From: Flavobacteriaceae bacterium
Lineage (GTDB): Bacteria > Bacteroidota > Bacteroidia > Flavobacteriales > Flavobacteriaceae
Direction: 5' to 3'
Length of the DNA stretch: 54,819 bases
Assembly: GCA_002725015.1 (NCBI GenBank)
Contig: PBQM01000062.1
Span: forward strand, 1-54,819
The notes under the pieces were generated by a model. That model was not told the origin of the DNA. It did no database searches and saw only the letters and a list, made by a program, of their open reading frames with translations. The position numbers were made by a program, and so were the translations under genes. Shown here in pieces: positions 8,590 to 18,487 of the stretch. Position 1 is the stretch's first letter; each line of letters begins with the position of its first letter.

Positions 8590-10419
8590 ATGAGAGAAAT
8601 TATTGTACAATTATGGCCCTTTATTAGGAATTACAAAAAACACGTGGTTCTAAATATTGTCTTTAATTTACTGTATGCCGCTTTCAGTACCCTGGCATTT
8701 GTTTCTTTGATTCCCATGCTTAATGTTTTATTTGACAAAACTCAAAAAATCACAAAAGCGCCCCATTGGAAAGGGTTGGCAGATCTTAAGAACTATGCCA
8801 ATGATACCCTAAATTACAAGCTTACTGCATTTTTGGAAGCTGGCAATGCTCAAATGGCATTGTTGATCGTAGTTGGGATTGTTATCAGTACTTTTTTTCT
8901 TAAAAATCTATTTGGATACCTTTCCATGCAACATGTCATGTATCTCAAGAATGGAGTTTTGACAGATTTGAGAAAACACATGTACAAACACATCATTGAA
9001 CTTCCTGTAAGTTTTTATGCCAAACGGAAAAAAGGGGATATAATGGCCAGAATTTTAGGCGATATTAATGAAATGCAAAATTCCTTTTTTATCATTCTAG
9101 AACTCATCATCAGAGAACCCTTAACTATTGTATTTTCATTGGTAGTCATGTTCACTTTGAGTTGGCAACTGTCTATTTTTGTACTGTTTTTTATCCCGAT
9201 TACAGGATTTTTAATTTCTCAAATTGGAAAGCGACTAAAGCGACAATCTCTCAAGGCACAACAAGAATCTGGTCAGCTTATTTCAACAGTCGAAGAAACA
9301 CTCTCGGGCCTAAAAATTATAAAGAGTTACAATGCAGAATCCAATTTCAAAAAACGTTTTTCAAATTCAGCCGACACCATTTTAAAATTGATGAACAAAA
9401 TTGGTCTAAAAAATAATTTAGCAGGACCCTTAAGTGAGTTCTTAGGAATCATCACCATCGCAGTACTTTTGTGGTATGGAGGCAAACTGGTACTCATTGA
9501 AGAAGTGATTCAAGGCACTACATTTATTGGGTTTATGGGACTGGCTTATGGAATTTTAACACCTGCAAAAGCCATCAGCAAAGCTTCATACAAAGTTAAG
9601 AATGGGATTGCCGCTGCCGATCGAGTGTTTGAGGTTTTAGAAACTGAAGACAGCATGCCAAATCATAAAAATGCCAAAGAGTTGTCAGATTTTAAATCTG
9701 CCATTGAACTTAAGGATGTGGTGTTCAAATATGAAAATGAAAATATTTTGACAGGGTTTTCTTTGGCTGTAAAAAAGGGGCAAACCGTGGCCTTGGTTGG
9801 ACAATCTGGAAGTGGTAAATCTACAATAGCAAGTTTGCTAACCCGTTTTTATGACCTTGAAAAGGGTTCCATACGCATAGATGGAACTGATATTAAAAAA
9901 TTCAGCAAATCTTCCCTTAGATCTCAAATTGGCTTGGTAACTCAAGATTCCATTTTATTTAACAACAGCATAAAAAACAATTTAAAAGTTGGAAATGAAA
10001 ACGCCACTGATAAAGCACTAATTGAGGCGCTCAAAGTGGCCAATGCGTGGGAGTTTGTAAAGGATTTGCCCGACGGTATAGAGACGAATATTGGAGATGC
10101 TGGCAACAGCCTTTCTGGTGGACAAAAACAACGTCTAAGCATCGCCAGAGCTGTTTTAAAAAATGCACCCATTATGATTTTGGATGAGGCCACCTCCGCT
10201 TTGGATACAGAAAGCGAGCGATTGGTACAACAAGCCCTTGAAAATATAATGAAAAACCGCACTTCAATCGTGATTGCACACCGGCTCTCAACGATTCAAA
10301 ATGCCGACCAAATCATCGTAATGAAAGCTGGAAAAATTGTTGAACAGGGCCAACACAAAGAACTCCTAAAAAAACAAGGTATGTACCATAAATTGGTGCT
10401 AATGCAGTCTCTAGATTAA
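8590..10419 (+). CDS. MsbA-like lipid/drug ABC exporter
   Basis: A 609-residue half-transporter with an N-terminal six-helix membrane domain (about residues 15-320) and a C-terminal ATPase domain. The nucleotide-binding motifs are complete: Walker A GQSGSGKST at about 404-412, signature LSGGQKQR at about 508, and Walker B IMILDEATSALD at about 528. The family exports lipid A-type lipids, drugs or peptides as a homodimer. Position directly after a polyprenyl-phosphate glycosyltransferase and a mutase makes an envelope (glyco)lipid the likely cargo, but a general exporter is not excluded. Confidence 0.88.
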   Translation: MREIIVQLWPFIRNYKKHVVLNIVFNLLYAAFSTLAFVSLIPMLNVLFDKTQKITKAPHWKGLADLKNYANDTLNYKLTAFLEAGNAQMALLIVVGIVISTFFLKNLFGYLSMQHVMYLKNGVLTDLRKHMYKHIIELPVSFYAKRKKGDIMARILGDINEMQNSFFIILELIIREPLTIVFSLVVMFTLSWQLSIFVLFFIPITGFLISQIGKRLKRQSLKAQQESGQLISTVEETLSGLKIIKSYNAESNFKKRFSNSADTILKLMNKIGLKNNLAGPLSEFLGIITIAVLLWYGGKLVLIEEVIQGTTFIGFMGLAYGILTPAKAISKASYKVKNGIAAADRVFEVLETEDSMPNHKNAKELSDFKSAIELKDVVFKYENENILTGFSLAVKKGQTVALVGQSGSGKSTIASLLTRFYDLEKGSIRIDGTDIKKFSKSSLRSQIGLVTQDSILFNNSIKNNLKVGNENATDKALIEALKVANAWEFVKDLPDGIETNIGDAGNSLSGGQKQRLSIARAVLKNAPIMILDEATSALDTESERLVQQALENIMKNRTSIVIAHRLSTIQNADQIIVMKAGKIVEQGQHKELLKKQGMYHKLVLMQSLD

Positions 10420-10453
10420 AGTTGAAACGGCCTTGATCGTTACTTTTTTGAAA

Positions 10454-11473
10454 TTACTTGAAAGATAATTTTGAAATTCTACCGCTTCCAGCTGCAAATG
10501 CTACACTGTCATTTAAAAAGCGAATGGTGTAGTAACCCTGATCACTCAAGTGTTTCCAACGCTTTCCAGCATCTGCGGAATAATCTATACCCTGAAATCC
10601 CAAAGCAACCATCCCTATTGCCTTTGAATTGGGAATAAATTGAATACAACTTCTATATGAGGGGACATTTACGCCTTGTATCGGCTGCCAAGTTTGTCCT
10701 CCGTCAGTGGTTTTGACCACCGTATTAAAATTTGCTTTAGGATTTGTATAATCTCCCCCAACAGCAATTCCATTTTTTTCATCGTAAAAATCAATGCTGT
10801 AAATCCCAGTTGTTTGACTGCCTTGCACTATTGGTGTGTTAAAAATACGCCATGTAACTCCTTTATCTTCCGAATAAAGTATGCGGCTGACCGCGCCCCC
10901 ACTGGCCAACCAAACCTTGTCACCAAAGATCGAAATATTGGTATCACTGGCTGCAAATGCAGCTTCACCCTCAACGGTTTTTGGAAGTTGGCTACAAGGT
11001 ATTTTAGACCATTGCCTGCCAGCATCTCTTGTGATTAATATACTTATACAACCATCAGTAGGATCCCCCATTGCAATGCCCTCTTGGGAATTCCAAAAAT
11101 CAATACTGTCATAAAAAACACTTGGATGTTTCTCAAAATAAACCAAAACTGAGTCTCTGTATAAGACCGCAGGGTTTCCAATACTCAGGCTAAAAAGAAC
11201 CCCATCAACCAAGGCTATGGATCGGATGTTAAAGGTGTCCTTAGAAAAGCGACTCTTAACTAGTGATTGTTTTTCTAGGTTATAGCGATAAACATCTCCA
11301 AGAGACGAAACCGCTACAACATTTTTTTGAGTCAACTCTAGAGCTCTGATATTCATAAGGGAATCCGCTGCAAGGGTTTCAATTTCAAGTTTATTGAAAG
11401 GGGATAAATTTTTGTCTAGAGAACTGCAATTCAAGAAAAGTACAGTACTTAAAAACCCTAAAAAATAGCGCAT
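10454..11473 (-). CDS. Beta-propeller (BNR/Ycf48-like) lipoprotein
   Basis: A 339-residue exported protein starting MRYFLGFLSTVLFLNCSS. The frame opens at a TTG nine codons earlier, but the ATG at 11473 leaves a standard short signal sequence, so I prefer it. The cysteine at residue 16 follows FLN, an atypical lipobox with Asn at -1. The mature part contains repeated BNR/Asp-box-like blades (SEDKGVTWRIF, TTDGGQTWQPIQG, SADAGKRWKHLS), pointing to a sialidase/Ycf48-like propeller. Homologues are often labelled oxidoreductase without support. Function is unknown; a periplasm-side scaffold or glycan-binding role is possible. It is convergent with the ABC exporter. Confidence 0.78.
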   Translation of the reverse strand: MRYFLGFLSTVLFLNCSSLDKNLSPFNKLEIETLAADSLMNIRALELTQKNVVAVSSLGDVYRYNLEKQSLVKSRFSKDTFNIRSIALVDGVLFSLSIGNPAVLYRDSVLVYFEKHPSVFYDSIDFWNSQEGIAMGDPTDGCISILITRDAGRQWSKIPCSQLPKTVEGEAAFAASDTNISIFGDKVWLASGGAVSRILYSEDKGVTWRIFNTPIVQGSQTTGIYSIDFYDEKNGIAVGGDYTNPKANFNTVVKTTDGGQTWQPIQGVNVPSYRSCIQFIPNSKAIGMVALGFQGIDYSADAGKRWKHLSDQGYYTIRFLNDSVAFAAGSGRISKLSFK

Positions 11474-11538
11474 TGTTATTAAATTTAATTGGAAAATCAA
11501 TATACATATTTATATAATGTCAAACCGTTTATTAAATG

Positions 11539-11546
11539 TAACTTTG
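11539..11546 (+). promoter_or_regulatory. TAnnTTTG -7 element for the RNA methyltransferase
   Basis: TAACTTTG is an exact consensus match ending 19 bases before the ATG at 11566. The -33 region is not well defined. Confidence 0.5.
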
Positions 11547-11565
11547 TCAAAGTAATTAACAGTTT

Positions 11566-12783
11566 ATGCGTTTACACAGAAATTTATGCTTTGCCGTTAT
11601 TGATGGAATATTAGAAGTATTTAATGATGCTAAATATGCTGATAAAGTAATTCAATCCCTATTAAAACGCGACAAGCGCTGGGGAAGTCGCGATCGCGGT
11701 TTTATAGCAGAAACAACCTACGACATTGTGCGCTGGAAACGCCTTTACGCAGAAATTGCAGAAGTTAAAGCGCCATTTAGCCGCGTTGATGCCTGGCGGC
11801 TGTTTGCTGTATGGGCTACCTTGAGAGGTATTAAACTTCCAGATTGGAAATATTTTGAAAACACCCCTACAAGAAAAATCAAGGGTCGATTTGATGAAGC
11901 CTGTAAAACAAGAAAGCTCAGAGAGTCAATACCTGACTGGATTGATGAGCTTGGAGTCAAAGAATTGGGAAAAATAACTTGGACAAAGGAGTTGGCCAAA
12001 CAAAATGAACAAGCCGAGGTTATTTTAAGAGTAAACACGCTCAAGACAACCAAAGAAGCACTTCAAAAAGCATTGCTTTCGGAAGATATTGAAAGCCTTG
12101 AAATTAAAGGCTACCCCGATGCGCTTAAATTGGTTAAACGCCACAATGTATTTAGAACTGAGGTCTTTAAAAAGGGATGGTTTGAAGTGCAAGATGCCTC
12201 CTCACAACTTGTGGCTGCCTTTTTGGAAGTTCGTCCCGGAATGAAAGTTGTAGATACTTGTGCAGGTGCTGGCGGCAAGACATTGCAGCTGTCAGCATTG
12301 ATGCAAAATAAAGGATCCCTTATTGCAATGGACATATACGAAAGTAAACTTAAAAAATTAAAAATTAGGGCAAAACGAAATGGTGTCCACAATATAGATT
12401 TGCGGCTTATAGAATCCACCAAACCCATCAAAAAATTAAAAGAAAAAGCGGACCGTCTCTTGATTGATGCGCCATGCTCAGGCTTGGGTGTATTGAGGCG
12501 AAATCCAGATACTAAATGGAAACTACAGCCTGATTTTTTTGAAAATATAAAAAAAATACAGCAACAACTGTTACAAGACTATTCTAAAATATTAAAACCT
12601 GGTGGAAAAATGGTTTATGCAACATGTTCTGTACTGCCCTCGGAAAATCAAGATCAAATCGCAGCTTTTTTAGCATCTGAAAAAGGCCAAGCATTTAGAT
12701 TTGTTAAAGACAATAGTATCTTGGCACATCAAAGTGGTTATGATGGTTTTTATATGGCGCTCCTTGAAAAATTTATCTTATGA
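11566..12783 (+). CDS. RsmB/NSUN-type RNA (cytosine-5) methyltransferase
   Basis: A 405-residue SAM-dependent methyltransferase. The SAM-binding motif is DTCAGAGGKTLQLSAL near residue 228. The two RNA m5C signature cysteines are C304 in DAPCSGLG (motif IV, product release) and C354 in YATCSVLPSEN (motif VI, nucleophile). An N-terminal NusB-like region of about 130 residues (DKVIQSLLKRDKRWGSRDR) fits RsmB/Fmu. The target is most likely 16S rRNA, but RsmB, RsmF and other NSUN relatives are hard to separate. Its stop overlaps the start of the secreted nuclease by 4 bases (ATGA). Confidence 0.88.
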   Translation: MRLHRNLCFAVIDGILEVFNDAKYADKVIQSLLKRDKRWGSRDRGFIAETTYDIVRWKRLYAEIAEVKAPFSRVDAWRLFAVWATLRGIKLPDWKYFENTPTRKIKGRFDEACKTRKLRESIPDWIDELGVKELGKITWTKELAKQNEQAEVILRVNTLKTTKEALQKALLSEDIESLEIKGYPDALKLVKRHNVFRTEVFKKGWFEVQDASSQLVAAFLEVRPGMKVVDTCAGAGGKTLQLSALMQNKGSLIAMDIYESKLKKLKIRAKRNGVHNIDLRLIESTKPIKKLKEKADRLLIDAPCSGLGVLRRNPDTKWKLQPDFFENIKKIQQQLLQDYSKILKPGGKMVYATCSVLPSENQDQIAAFLASEKGQAFRFVKDNSILAHQSGYDGFYMALLEKFIL

Positions 12784-14633
12784 AACAACCTATCACATTA
12801 TTTTTAATATTTTCCCTCTCTTTGGCATTTGCACAAATTCCCAATGGATATTATAACAACGCCACAGGAAATGGCTATCAACTTAAAACACAACTTTATA
12901 ATATAATAAATCAACAAAACGATCAGGGTTACAGTGCGATTGATGGTTTTTTTAGAGAATATGACCTAGATAATTATTACGAAAATAATTACAGCATTCT
13001 AGACATTTATTCAGAAAATCCCAACGGTCAAGACCCCTACAATTTTACGCCAAATATTGACGAATGTGGTAGTTATTCTGGGGAGGGTGATTGTTATAAT
13101 AAAGAACATATCATTCCAAAATCTGTTTTTAATGAAAATCCGCCCATGCAAGGAGACGCCCACCAACTCTTGCCAACAGACGGCCGGGTCAATGGTCTTC
13201 GGGGCAACTTTCCTATGGGACGTGTTGATGACAACAACCTGGCCTCTCAATCTGGAATTTCAAATCCTACACAAAATGGATCAAAATTGGGTTACAACCT
13301 AGACATTGGTTATTCTCAGGGATACTCAGAAACTGTTTTTGAACCCATTGATGAATTTAAAGGGGATGTAGCACGCATTTATTTTTATTTTGCTACACGC
13401 TATCAAAATCAAATTTCTAACTGGGATGACTATCCCATGTTTAACGGCAGTAGCAATCAAGTTTTTGAAACTGTTTTTTTAAATATTTTACTTGAGTGGC
13501 ACAATATGGATCCTGTGTCCCAAAAAGAGATTGATCGAAATGATGCTATTTACTACCACCATCAGGGCAATCGCAACCCTTTTGTAGACCACCCAGAATA
13601 TGTCAATGTTATTTGGAATCCTCAAGATGATGACCAGGCTCCCAGCAGTCCTACCAATCTGGAAGCATTTAACCCCTCACCCAGCAGTATTGATTTAAAT
13701 TGGGATGCATCCACGGATAATATTGGTGTAAGCAGTTACGATATTTATATTGCCGGAGGGTTTTACAGCAATATAAATTCCACATCAGCCACTGTAATTG
13801 GACTGAGTTCAGAGACCAATTATTGTTTTACAGTCACCGCTAAAGATGCGAATAACAACAGCTCATTGCCTTCAAATCAAGCTTGTGAAACTACAACAAA
13901 TGGAAATTCAGGCAATCCAGACCTTTTCTTCTCTGAATATATGGAAGGGAGTGGCAATAACAAAGCCTTGGAGATTGCTAATTTTTCAGGAAACTATATT
14001 GATTTGTCAAATTACGAACTAAAGCTGAGCTCCAATGGAAATAGTGGTTGGACCATAAATTACAGTTTCCCAAACAATGCGGGTGTTGACAATGCTGATG
14101 TATATGTCGTTATGAATGGAGGCGCTTCAATATGTACCGATGTAGATGATAATTTAAATAACAGCATCACTGGATTCAATGGGAACGATGCAATTGGACT
14201 GTTTAAAAATGGCGTTTTGATTGATATATTAGGGACCCTTGGAAACAGCAGTGATTATGCAAAAAACACCACCCTAGTTCGCAATGCAGATATCGCAGTC
14301 GGCAGTACTGTTTTTAATGCAACTGAATGGAGCAATTATCCTATTAATACCTGCGAAAATTTAGGATCCCATACACAAACACTTGGAAATTTTATAACAG
14401 ACAATAATATTGTGAATTTATATCCAAATCCGCTGTCAAAAAACACACTTTATATCAAAACTTTGGAAGCTATAAAACTTGAAATCTACGCCATTAACGG
14501 ATTAAAAATATACGAGAGCAGGCTTCAAGCTGGAGAAAACAGACTTTTATTTGATGATTTAAAATCTGGTATTTATATTTTTAAATTTCAAAGCGCTTTA
14601 AAATCTTGGGTACATAAAATTATTAGATTATAA
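12780..14633 (+). CDS. T9SS-secreted endonuclease I with FN3 and lamin-tail domains
   Basis: A 617-residue extracellular nuclease. A signal peptide (MKQPITLFLIFSLSLAFA, cleavage before QIPNG) is followed by an endonuclease I domain at about residues 40-275 with the catalytic-type CYNKEHIIPKSVF and the GDAHQLLPTDGRVNGLRGN segment. A fibronectin type III domain lies at about 283-372, a lamin-tail-like beta domain (FFSEYMEGSGNNKALEIANFSG) at about 378-520, and a type A T9SS sorting domain from NLYPNP at about 545 to the end (GIYIFKFQ, VHKIIRL). It would degrade DNA or RNA outside the cell or at its surface. The ATGA overlap implies translational coupling to the RNA methyltransferase. Confidence 0.9.
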   Translation: MKQPITLFLIFSLSLAFAQIPNGYYNNATGNGYQLKTQLYNIINQQNDQGYSAIDGFFREYDLDNYYENNYSILDIYSENPNGQDPYNFTPNIDECGSYSGEGDCYNKEHIIPKSVFNENPPMQGDAHQLLPTDGRVNGLRGNFPMGRVDDNNLASQSGISNPTQNGSKLGYNLDIGYSQGYSETVFEPIDEFKGDVARIYFYFATRYQNQISNWDDYPMFNGSSNQVFETVFLNILLEWHNMDPVSQKEIDRNDAIYYHHQGNRNPFVDHPEYVNVIWNPQDDDQAPSSPTNLEAFNPSPSSIDLNWDASTDNIGVSSYDIYIAGGFYSNINSTSATVIGLSSETNYCFTVTAKDANNNSSLPSNQACETTTNGNSGNPDLFFSEYMEGSGNNKALEIANFSGNYIDLSNYELKLSSNGNSGWTINYSFPNNAGVDNADVYVVMNGGASICTDVDDNLNNSITGFNGNDAIGLFKNGVLIDILGTLGNSSDYAKNTTLVRNADIAVGSTVFNATEWSNYPINTCENLGSHTQTLGNFITDNNIVNLYPNPLSKNTLYIKTLEAIKLEIYAINGLKIYESRLQAGENRLLFDDLKSGIYIFKFQSALKSWVHKIIRL

Positions 14634-14671
14634 AAATTTTAAATCTGAGCCAATATCAGCTGTTCAAAACT

Positions 14672-14680
14672 TGTGGATAA
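14672..14680 (-). promoter_or_regulatory. Single consensus DnaA-box sequence
   Basis: The 9-mer TTATCCACA occurs on the minus strand in the non-coding leader of purL, 49 bases before the purL -7 element. It is an exact match to the classical DnaA box but stands alone, so binding is possible yet chance is a fair alternative. Confidence 0.25.
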
Positions 14681-14729
14681 TACACAAAAATCGCTGTAAA
14701 AAAGCATGTAAAATCAATACAAAAAAATT

Positions 14730-14737
14730 TAATTTTG
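14730..14737 (+). promoter_or_regulatory. TAnnTTTG -7 element for purL
   Basis: TAATTTTG matches the consensus exactly and ends 28 bases before the purL ATG. The 132-base leader shows no purine riboswitch-like conserved core. Confidence 0.5.
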
Positions 14738-14765
14738 TAGGGATTCTTAATCCAACCTCCAGCGC

Positions 14766-17700
14766 ATGATTCACTTTTTTGGTAATGCTCAAAACAGCGT
14801 CTTTGCCGTGCAGGCATCAAAAGCATTTTCAAAACAAACCGTCGCTAAACTCATATGGCTTTTTGGAAATCAACCCAAAATTGAAACCATGGCTATTGAG
14901 ACCCCATTTATTGGACCAAGAGCCGCCATGATCACGCCATGGAGCACCAACGCCGTAGAGATAACGCAGAACATGGGTATTACAGGCATTCTTCGCATCG
15001 AGAAATTTCAGGCTATAAATGAAAATTTCAAAGGCTTTGATCCAATGATATCAGAAAAATTTAAGGCCTTAAATCAATCTATTTTTGATATTGATATCAC
15101 TCCTGAACCCATCCTAAAAATCAATGATATTGGAGCCTATGACAAACAACAAGGCTTGTCTCTAAGCGAAGAAGAAATCGATTACCTTGAAAAAATAAGC
15201 GAAAAGATTGGACGCCCACTAACCGATTCAGAAGTTTTTGGATTTTCCCAAGTCAATTCTGAACACTGTCGACATAAAATTTTCAATGGCAGTTTTGTAA
15301 TCGATGGTGAGGAACAACCTACTTCCCTGTTCAAACTCATCAAAGAAACCTCCAAACTAAACCCTGACAATATAATTTCAGCCTATAAAGACAATGTTGC
15401 TTTTATCAAAGGTCCTGTAGTTGAGCAATTTGCCCCAAAAAGAGCTGATATGCCTGATATTTACTCTACAAAAGATTTTGAGTCGGTGATTTCACTAAAA
15501 GCAGAAACCCACAACTTCCCAACAACTGTAGAGCCCTTTAACGGAGCGGCTACAGGATCGGGTGGTGAGATCAGAGATCGACTGGCGGGTGGAAAAGGGT
15601 CTTTGCCGTTGGCGGGAACAGCGGTTTATATGACTTCTTATTCGAGACTTTTAGACAACCGCCCTTGGGAAAGTGGCTTTAAAGAAAGGACTTGGCTTTA
15701 CCAAACCCCGATGGATATTTTAATCAAAGCCTCAAATGGGGCTTCCGATTTTGGAAACAAATTTGGGCAACCCCTTATTTGTGGCTCCATACTCACCTTT
15801 GAACACAGTGAACAGGCCATGCGGTTGGGTTTTGATAAAGTCATCATGCAAGCTGGTGGAATTGGCTATGGTAAATTAGATCAAGCCTTAAAAGACACCC
15901 CAAAAAAAGACGATAAAATTGTCATATTAGGAGGCGATAATTACAGAATTGGTATGGGTGGTGCAGCAGTATCTTCTGCCGATACAGGAGAATTTTCGTC
16001 GGGCATTGAACTCAATGCGGTTCAACGCTCCAACCCAGAAATGCAAAAACGAGCCGCCAATGCGATTCGTGGAATGATTGAGAGTGATGAAAACTTTATT
16101 GTTTCCATTCACGATCATGGAGCTGGAGGCCACCTCAATTGCTTGTCGGAATTGGTCGAAGATACAGGGGGGCATATCAATCTAGATGTTTTGCCTGTTG
16201 GAGACCCCACACTTTCTGACAAAGAGTTGGTTGGAAATGAATCCCAAGAACGCATGGGATTGGTCATTGCTGAAAAACACCTTGAAACCCTTCAAAAAAT
16301 TGCGGAACGCGAACGCTCCCCAATTTATAAGGTCGGAACCGTAACCAACGACCATCGTTTTGTATTTCAATCCGCTAAAAATGGCAATAAGCCCATGGAT
16401 TTTAATCTGGAAGATATGTTTGGAAGCTCTCCAAAAACAATCTTAGAAGACCAGCGATTGAAAAAAAACTACAAGCCCATTGACTATCAAGTTGAATTGG
16501 TGAAGTCATATATCGAACAAGTTCTTAAACTTGAAGCAGTGGCTTGCAAGGATTGGTTGACCAATAAAGTAGACCGCTGTGTCGGTGGAAAAGTGGCAAA
16601 ACAGCAATGTGTGGGCCCTTTACAATTGCCATTAAACAACCTCGGCGTCATGGCACTGGATTACAAAAGCGAGCACGGAGTGGCTACCAGTATCGGTCAT
16701 GCCCCCATAGCAGCACTCATTGACCCCACAGCAGGCAGTAGAAATGCCATAACCGAAGCCTTGACCAATATTGTGTGGGCACCTTTAGAGGGTGGGTTAA
16801 AAGGGGTCTCGCTGTCGGCCAACTGGATGTGGCCTTGTAAAAATCCTGGTGAAGATGCCAGACTTTATGAAGCGGTCAAAGGGGTTTCGGAATTTGCAAT
16901 AGGCTTGGGAATTAATGTTCCTACAGGAAAAGACTCTCTATCCATGAAACAAAAATACCCAGATGGAGATGTACTGTCTCCAGGAACGGTTGTCATATCT
17001 GCAGCAGCCCACTGCGATGGTATTTCCAAAGTTGTCGAACCGTTGTTTAAAAAAAATAAAGGGCCCATTTATTATATCAATATCTCTCAAGATGCCTTAA
17101 AATTAGGCGGCAGTTCTTTTGCGCAGATTCGCAACGGCATTGGACAAGAAGCCCCAAAGGTACAAAGTGCCGAATATGTGAAAGTGGTCTTTGACACCAT
17201 TCAAAAGCTAATTCGAGAGGAACAAATTGTCGCTGGACACGATATTGCATCAGGAGGCTTGATAACAAGTTTATTGGAGTTGTGTTTTTCAGACAATGAA
17301 TTAGGGGCAAATATTGATCTGAGTCTTCTAGGTGAAAAAGATCTGGTAAAAGTGCTGTTTTCAGAAAATCCCAGCTTGGTTATTCAATCCAAAGACCGCA
17401 GTGTTGAAGCGGTGTTTAAAAACAACGGAGTTGAGGCTATTCGCATAGGAAATGTCTTGAAAAACAGTAGACTGAAATTAAAAAATCATGACTCTGAATT
17501 AGAATTAAACATTGAAACTTACAGAGATTTCTGGTATGAGACCTCTTACTTACTAGATGATAAACAAACCGCCAATGGTCTTGCAAAATCACGCTTTGAA
17601 AATTATAAAAATCAAGCTTTAAACTATGTTTTCCCAACGAGCTTTGACGGGATACGGCCCAGTGAAAAGAATAAAAAAATTCGACCCAAAGCCGCGGTTA

Positions 17701-18440
17701 TAAGGGAGAAAGGTAGCAACTCCGAACGCGAAATGGCCAATGCCATGTACCTTGCTGGATTTGAAGTCAAAGATGTCCATATGACCGATTTAATTTCGGG
17801 CCGAGAGACTCTAGAAGACATCCAATTTATTGGGGCAGTTGGAGGCTTTAGCAACAGTGATGTTCTTGGATCGGCAAAAGGCTGGGCGGGCGCTTTTAAA
17901 TACAATGAAAAAGCTAAAAAAGCCCTTCAAAATTTCTTTTTAAGAAATGATACCTTATCGGTTGGTATTTGCAACGGCTGTCAGCTGTGGATGGAGTTGG
18001 ATTTAATCAATCCAGATCACAAACAACACGGTAAAATGACTTATAACGACTCCAAAAAGCACGAAAGTGCTTTCACTTCAGTCAGCATTCAAAAAAACAA
18101 TTCTGTGATGTTGTCTTCTTTTGAGGGGACTACTCTTGGTGTATGGATCTCACATGGAGAGGGAAAATTTACTTTGCCTTACCAAGAATCAAACTATAAT
18201 ATTGTAGCTAAATATGCCCATAAAGACTATCCACATAACCCCAATGGTTCCGACTTTAACACCGCCATGCTATGCGACTCAACAGGCAGACACTTGGTAA
18301 CCATGCCCCACATAGAACGGTCTATTTTTCCTTGGAATTGGGCCTATTATGCTGATGACAGAAAAGATGATGTTTCGCCATGGCTTGGAGCCTTTGAAAA
18401 TGCACGACAGTGGATTGAACAGTACAATGCTAAAATCTAA
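14766..18440 (+). CDS. purL: Phosphoribosylformylglycinamidine synthase, large single-chain form
   Basis: A 1224-residue enzyme of de novo purine synthesis that converts FGAR, glutamine and ATP to FGAM. It is the fused long PurL that carries synthetase and glutaminase in one chain, close to the 1295 residues of the E. coli protein. Visible signatures are FSQVNSEHCRHKIFNG and KAETHNFPTTVEPFNGAATGSGGEIRD in the synthetase half, and the C-terminal class I glutaminase triad: C1069 in GICNGCQLW, H1182 and E1184 in MPHIERSIFPW. It is flanked by its own promoter and is not in a visible purine operon; neighbours are a nuclease and an acyl-CoA ligase. Confidence 0.97.
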   Translation: MIHFFGNAQNSVFAVQASKAFSKQTVAKLIWLFGNQPKIETMAIETPFIGPRAAMITPWSTNAVEITQNMGITGILRIEKFQAINENFKGFDPMISEKFKALNQSIFDIDITPEPILKINDIGAYDKQQGLSLSEEEIDYLEKISEKIGRPLTDSEVFGFSQVNSEHCRHKIFNGSFVIDGEEQPTSLFKLIKETSKLNPDNIISAYKDNVAFIKGPVVEQFAPKRADMPDIYSTKDFESVISLKAETHNFPTTVEPFNGAATGSGGEIRDRLAGGKGSLPLAGTAVYMTSYSRLLDNRPWESGFKERTWLYQTPMDILIKASNGASDFGNKFGQPLICGSILTFEHSEQAMRLGFDKVIMQAGGIGYGKLDQALKDTPKKDDKIVILGGDNYRIGMGGAAVSSADTGEFSSGIELNAVQRSNPEMQKRAANAIRGMIESDENFIVSIHDHGAGGHLNCLSELVEDTGGHINLDVLPVGDPTLSDKELVGNESQERMGLVIAEKHLETLQKIAERERSPIYKVGTVTNDHRFVFQSAKNGNKPMDFNLEDMFGSSPKTILEDQRLKKNYKPIDYQVELVKSYIEQVLKLEAVACKDWLTNKVDRCVGGKVAKQQCVGPLQLPLNNLGVMALDYKSEHGVATSIGHAPIAALIDPTAGSRNAITEALTNIVWAPLEGGLKGVSLSANWMWPCKNPGEDARLYEAVKGVSEFAIGLGINVPTGKDSLSMKQKYPDGDVLSPGTVVISAAAHCDGISKVVEPLFKKNKGPIYYINISQDALKLGGSSFAQIRNGIGQEAPKVQSAEYVKVVFDTIQKLIREEQIVAGHDIASGGLITSLLELCFSDNELGANIDLSLLGEKDLVKVLFSENPSLVIQSKDRSVEAVFKNNGVEAIRIGNVLKNSRLKLKNHDSELELNIETYRDFWYETSYLLDDKQTANGLAKSRFENYKNQALNYVFPTSFDGIRPSEKNKKIRPKAAVIREKGSNSEREMANAMYLAGFEVKDVHMTDLISGRETLEDIQFIGAVGGFSNSDVLGSAKGWAGAFKYNEKAKKALQNFFLRNDTLSVGICNGCQLWMELDLINPDHKQHGKMTYNDSKKHESAFTSVSIQKNNSVMLSSFEGTTLGVWISHGEGKFTLPYQESNYNIVAKYAHKDYPHNPNGSDFNTAMLCDSTGRHLVTMPHIERSIFPWNWAYYADDRKDDVSPWLGAFENARQWIEQYNAKI

Positions 18441-18487
18441 ACTTTGTATGAGTTATTTTACATAATTTACAATTTATCCTTTCTAAT

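Noticed and set aside
10454-11473. Oxidoreductase label for the BNR lipoprotein
   Set aside because: Only beta-propeller Asp-box repeats are visible; there is no cofactor-binding or catalytic motif.
14672-14680. Replication origin
   Set aside because: A single DnaA box without a cluster, an AT-rich unwinding element or dnaA/dnaN neighbours is not an origin.
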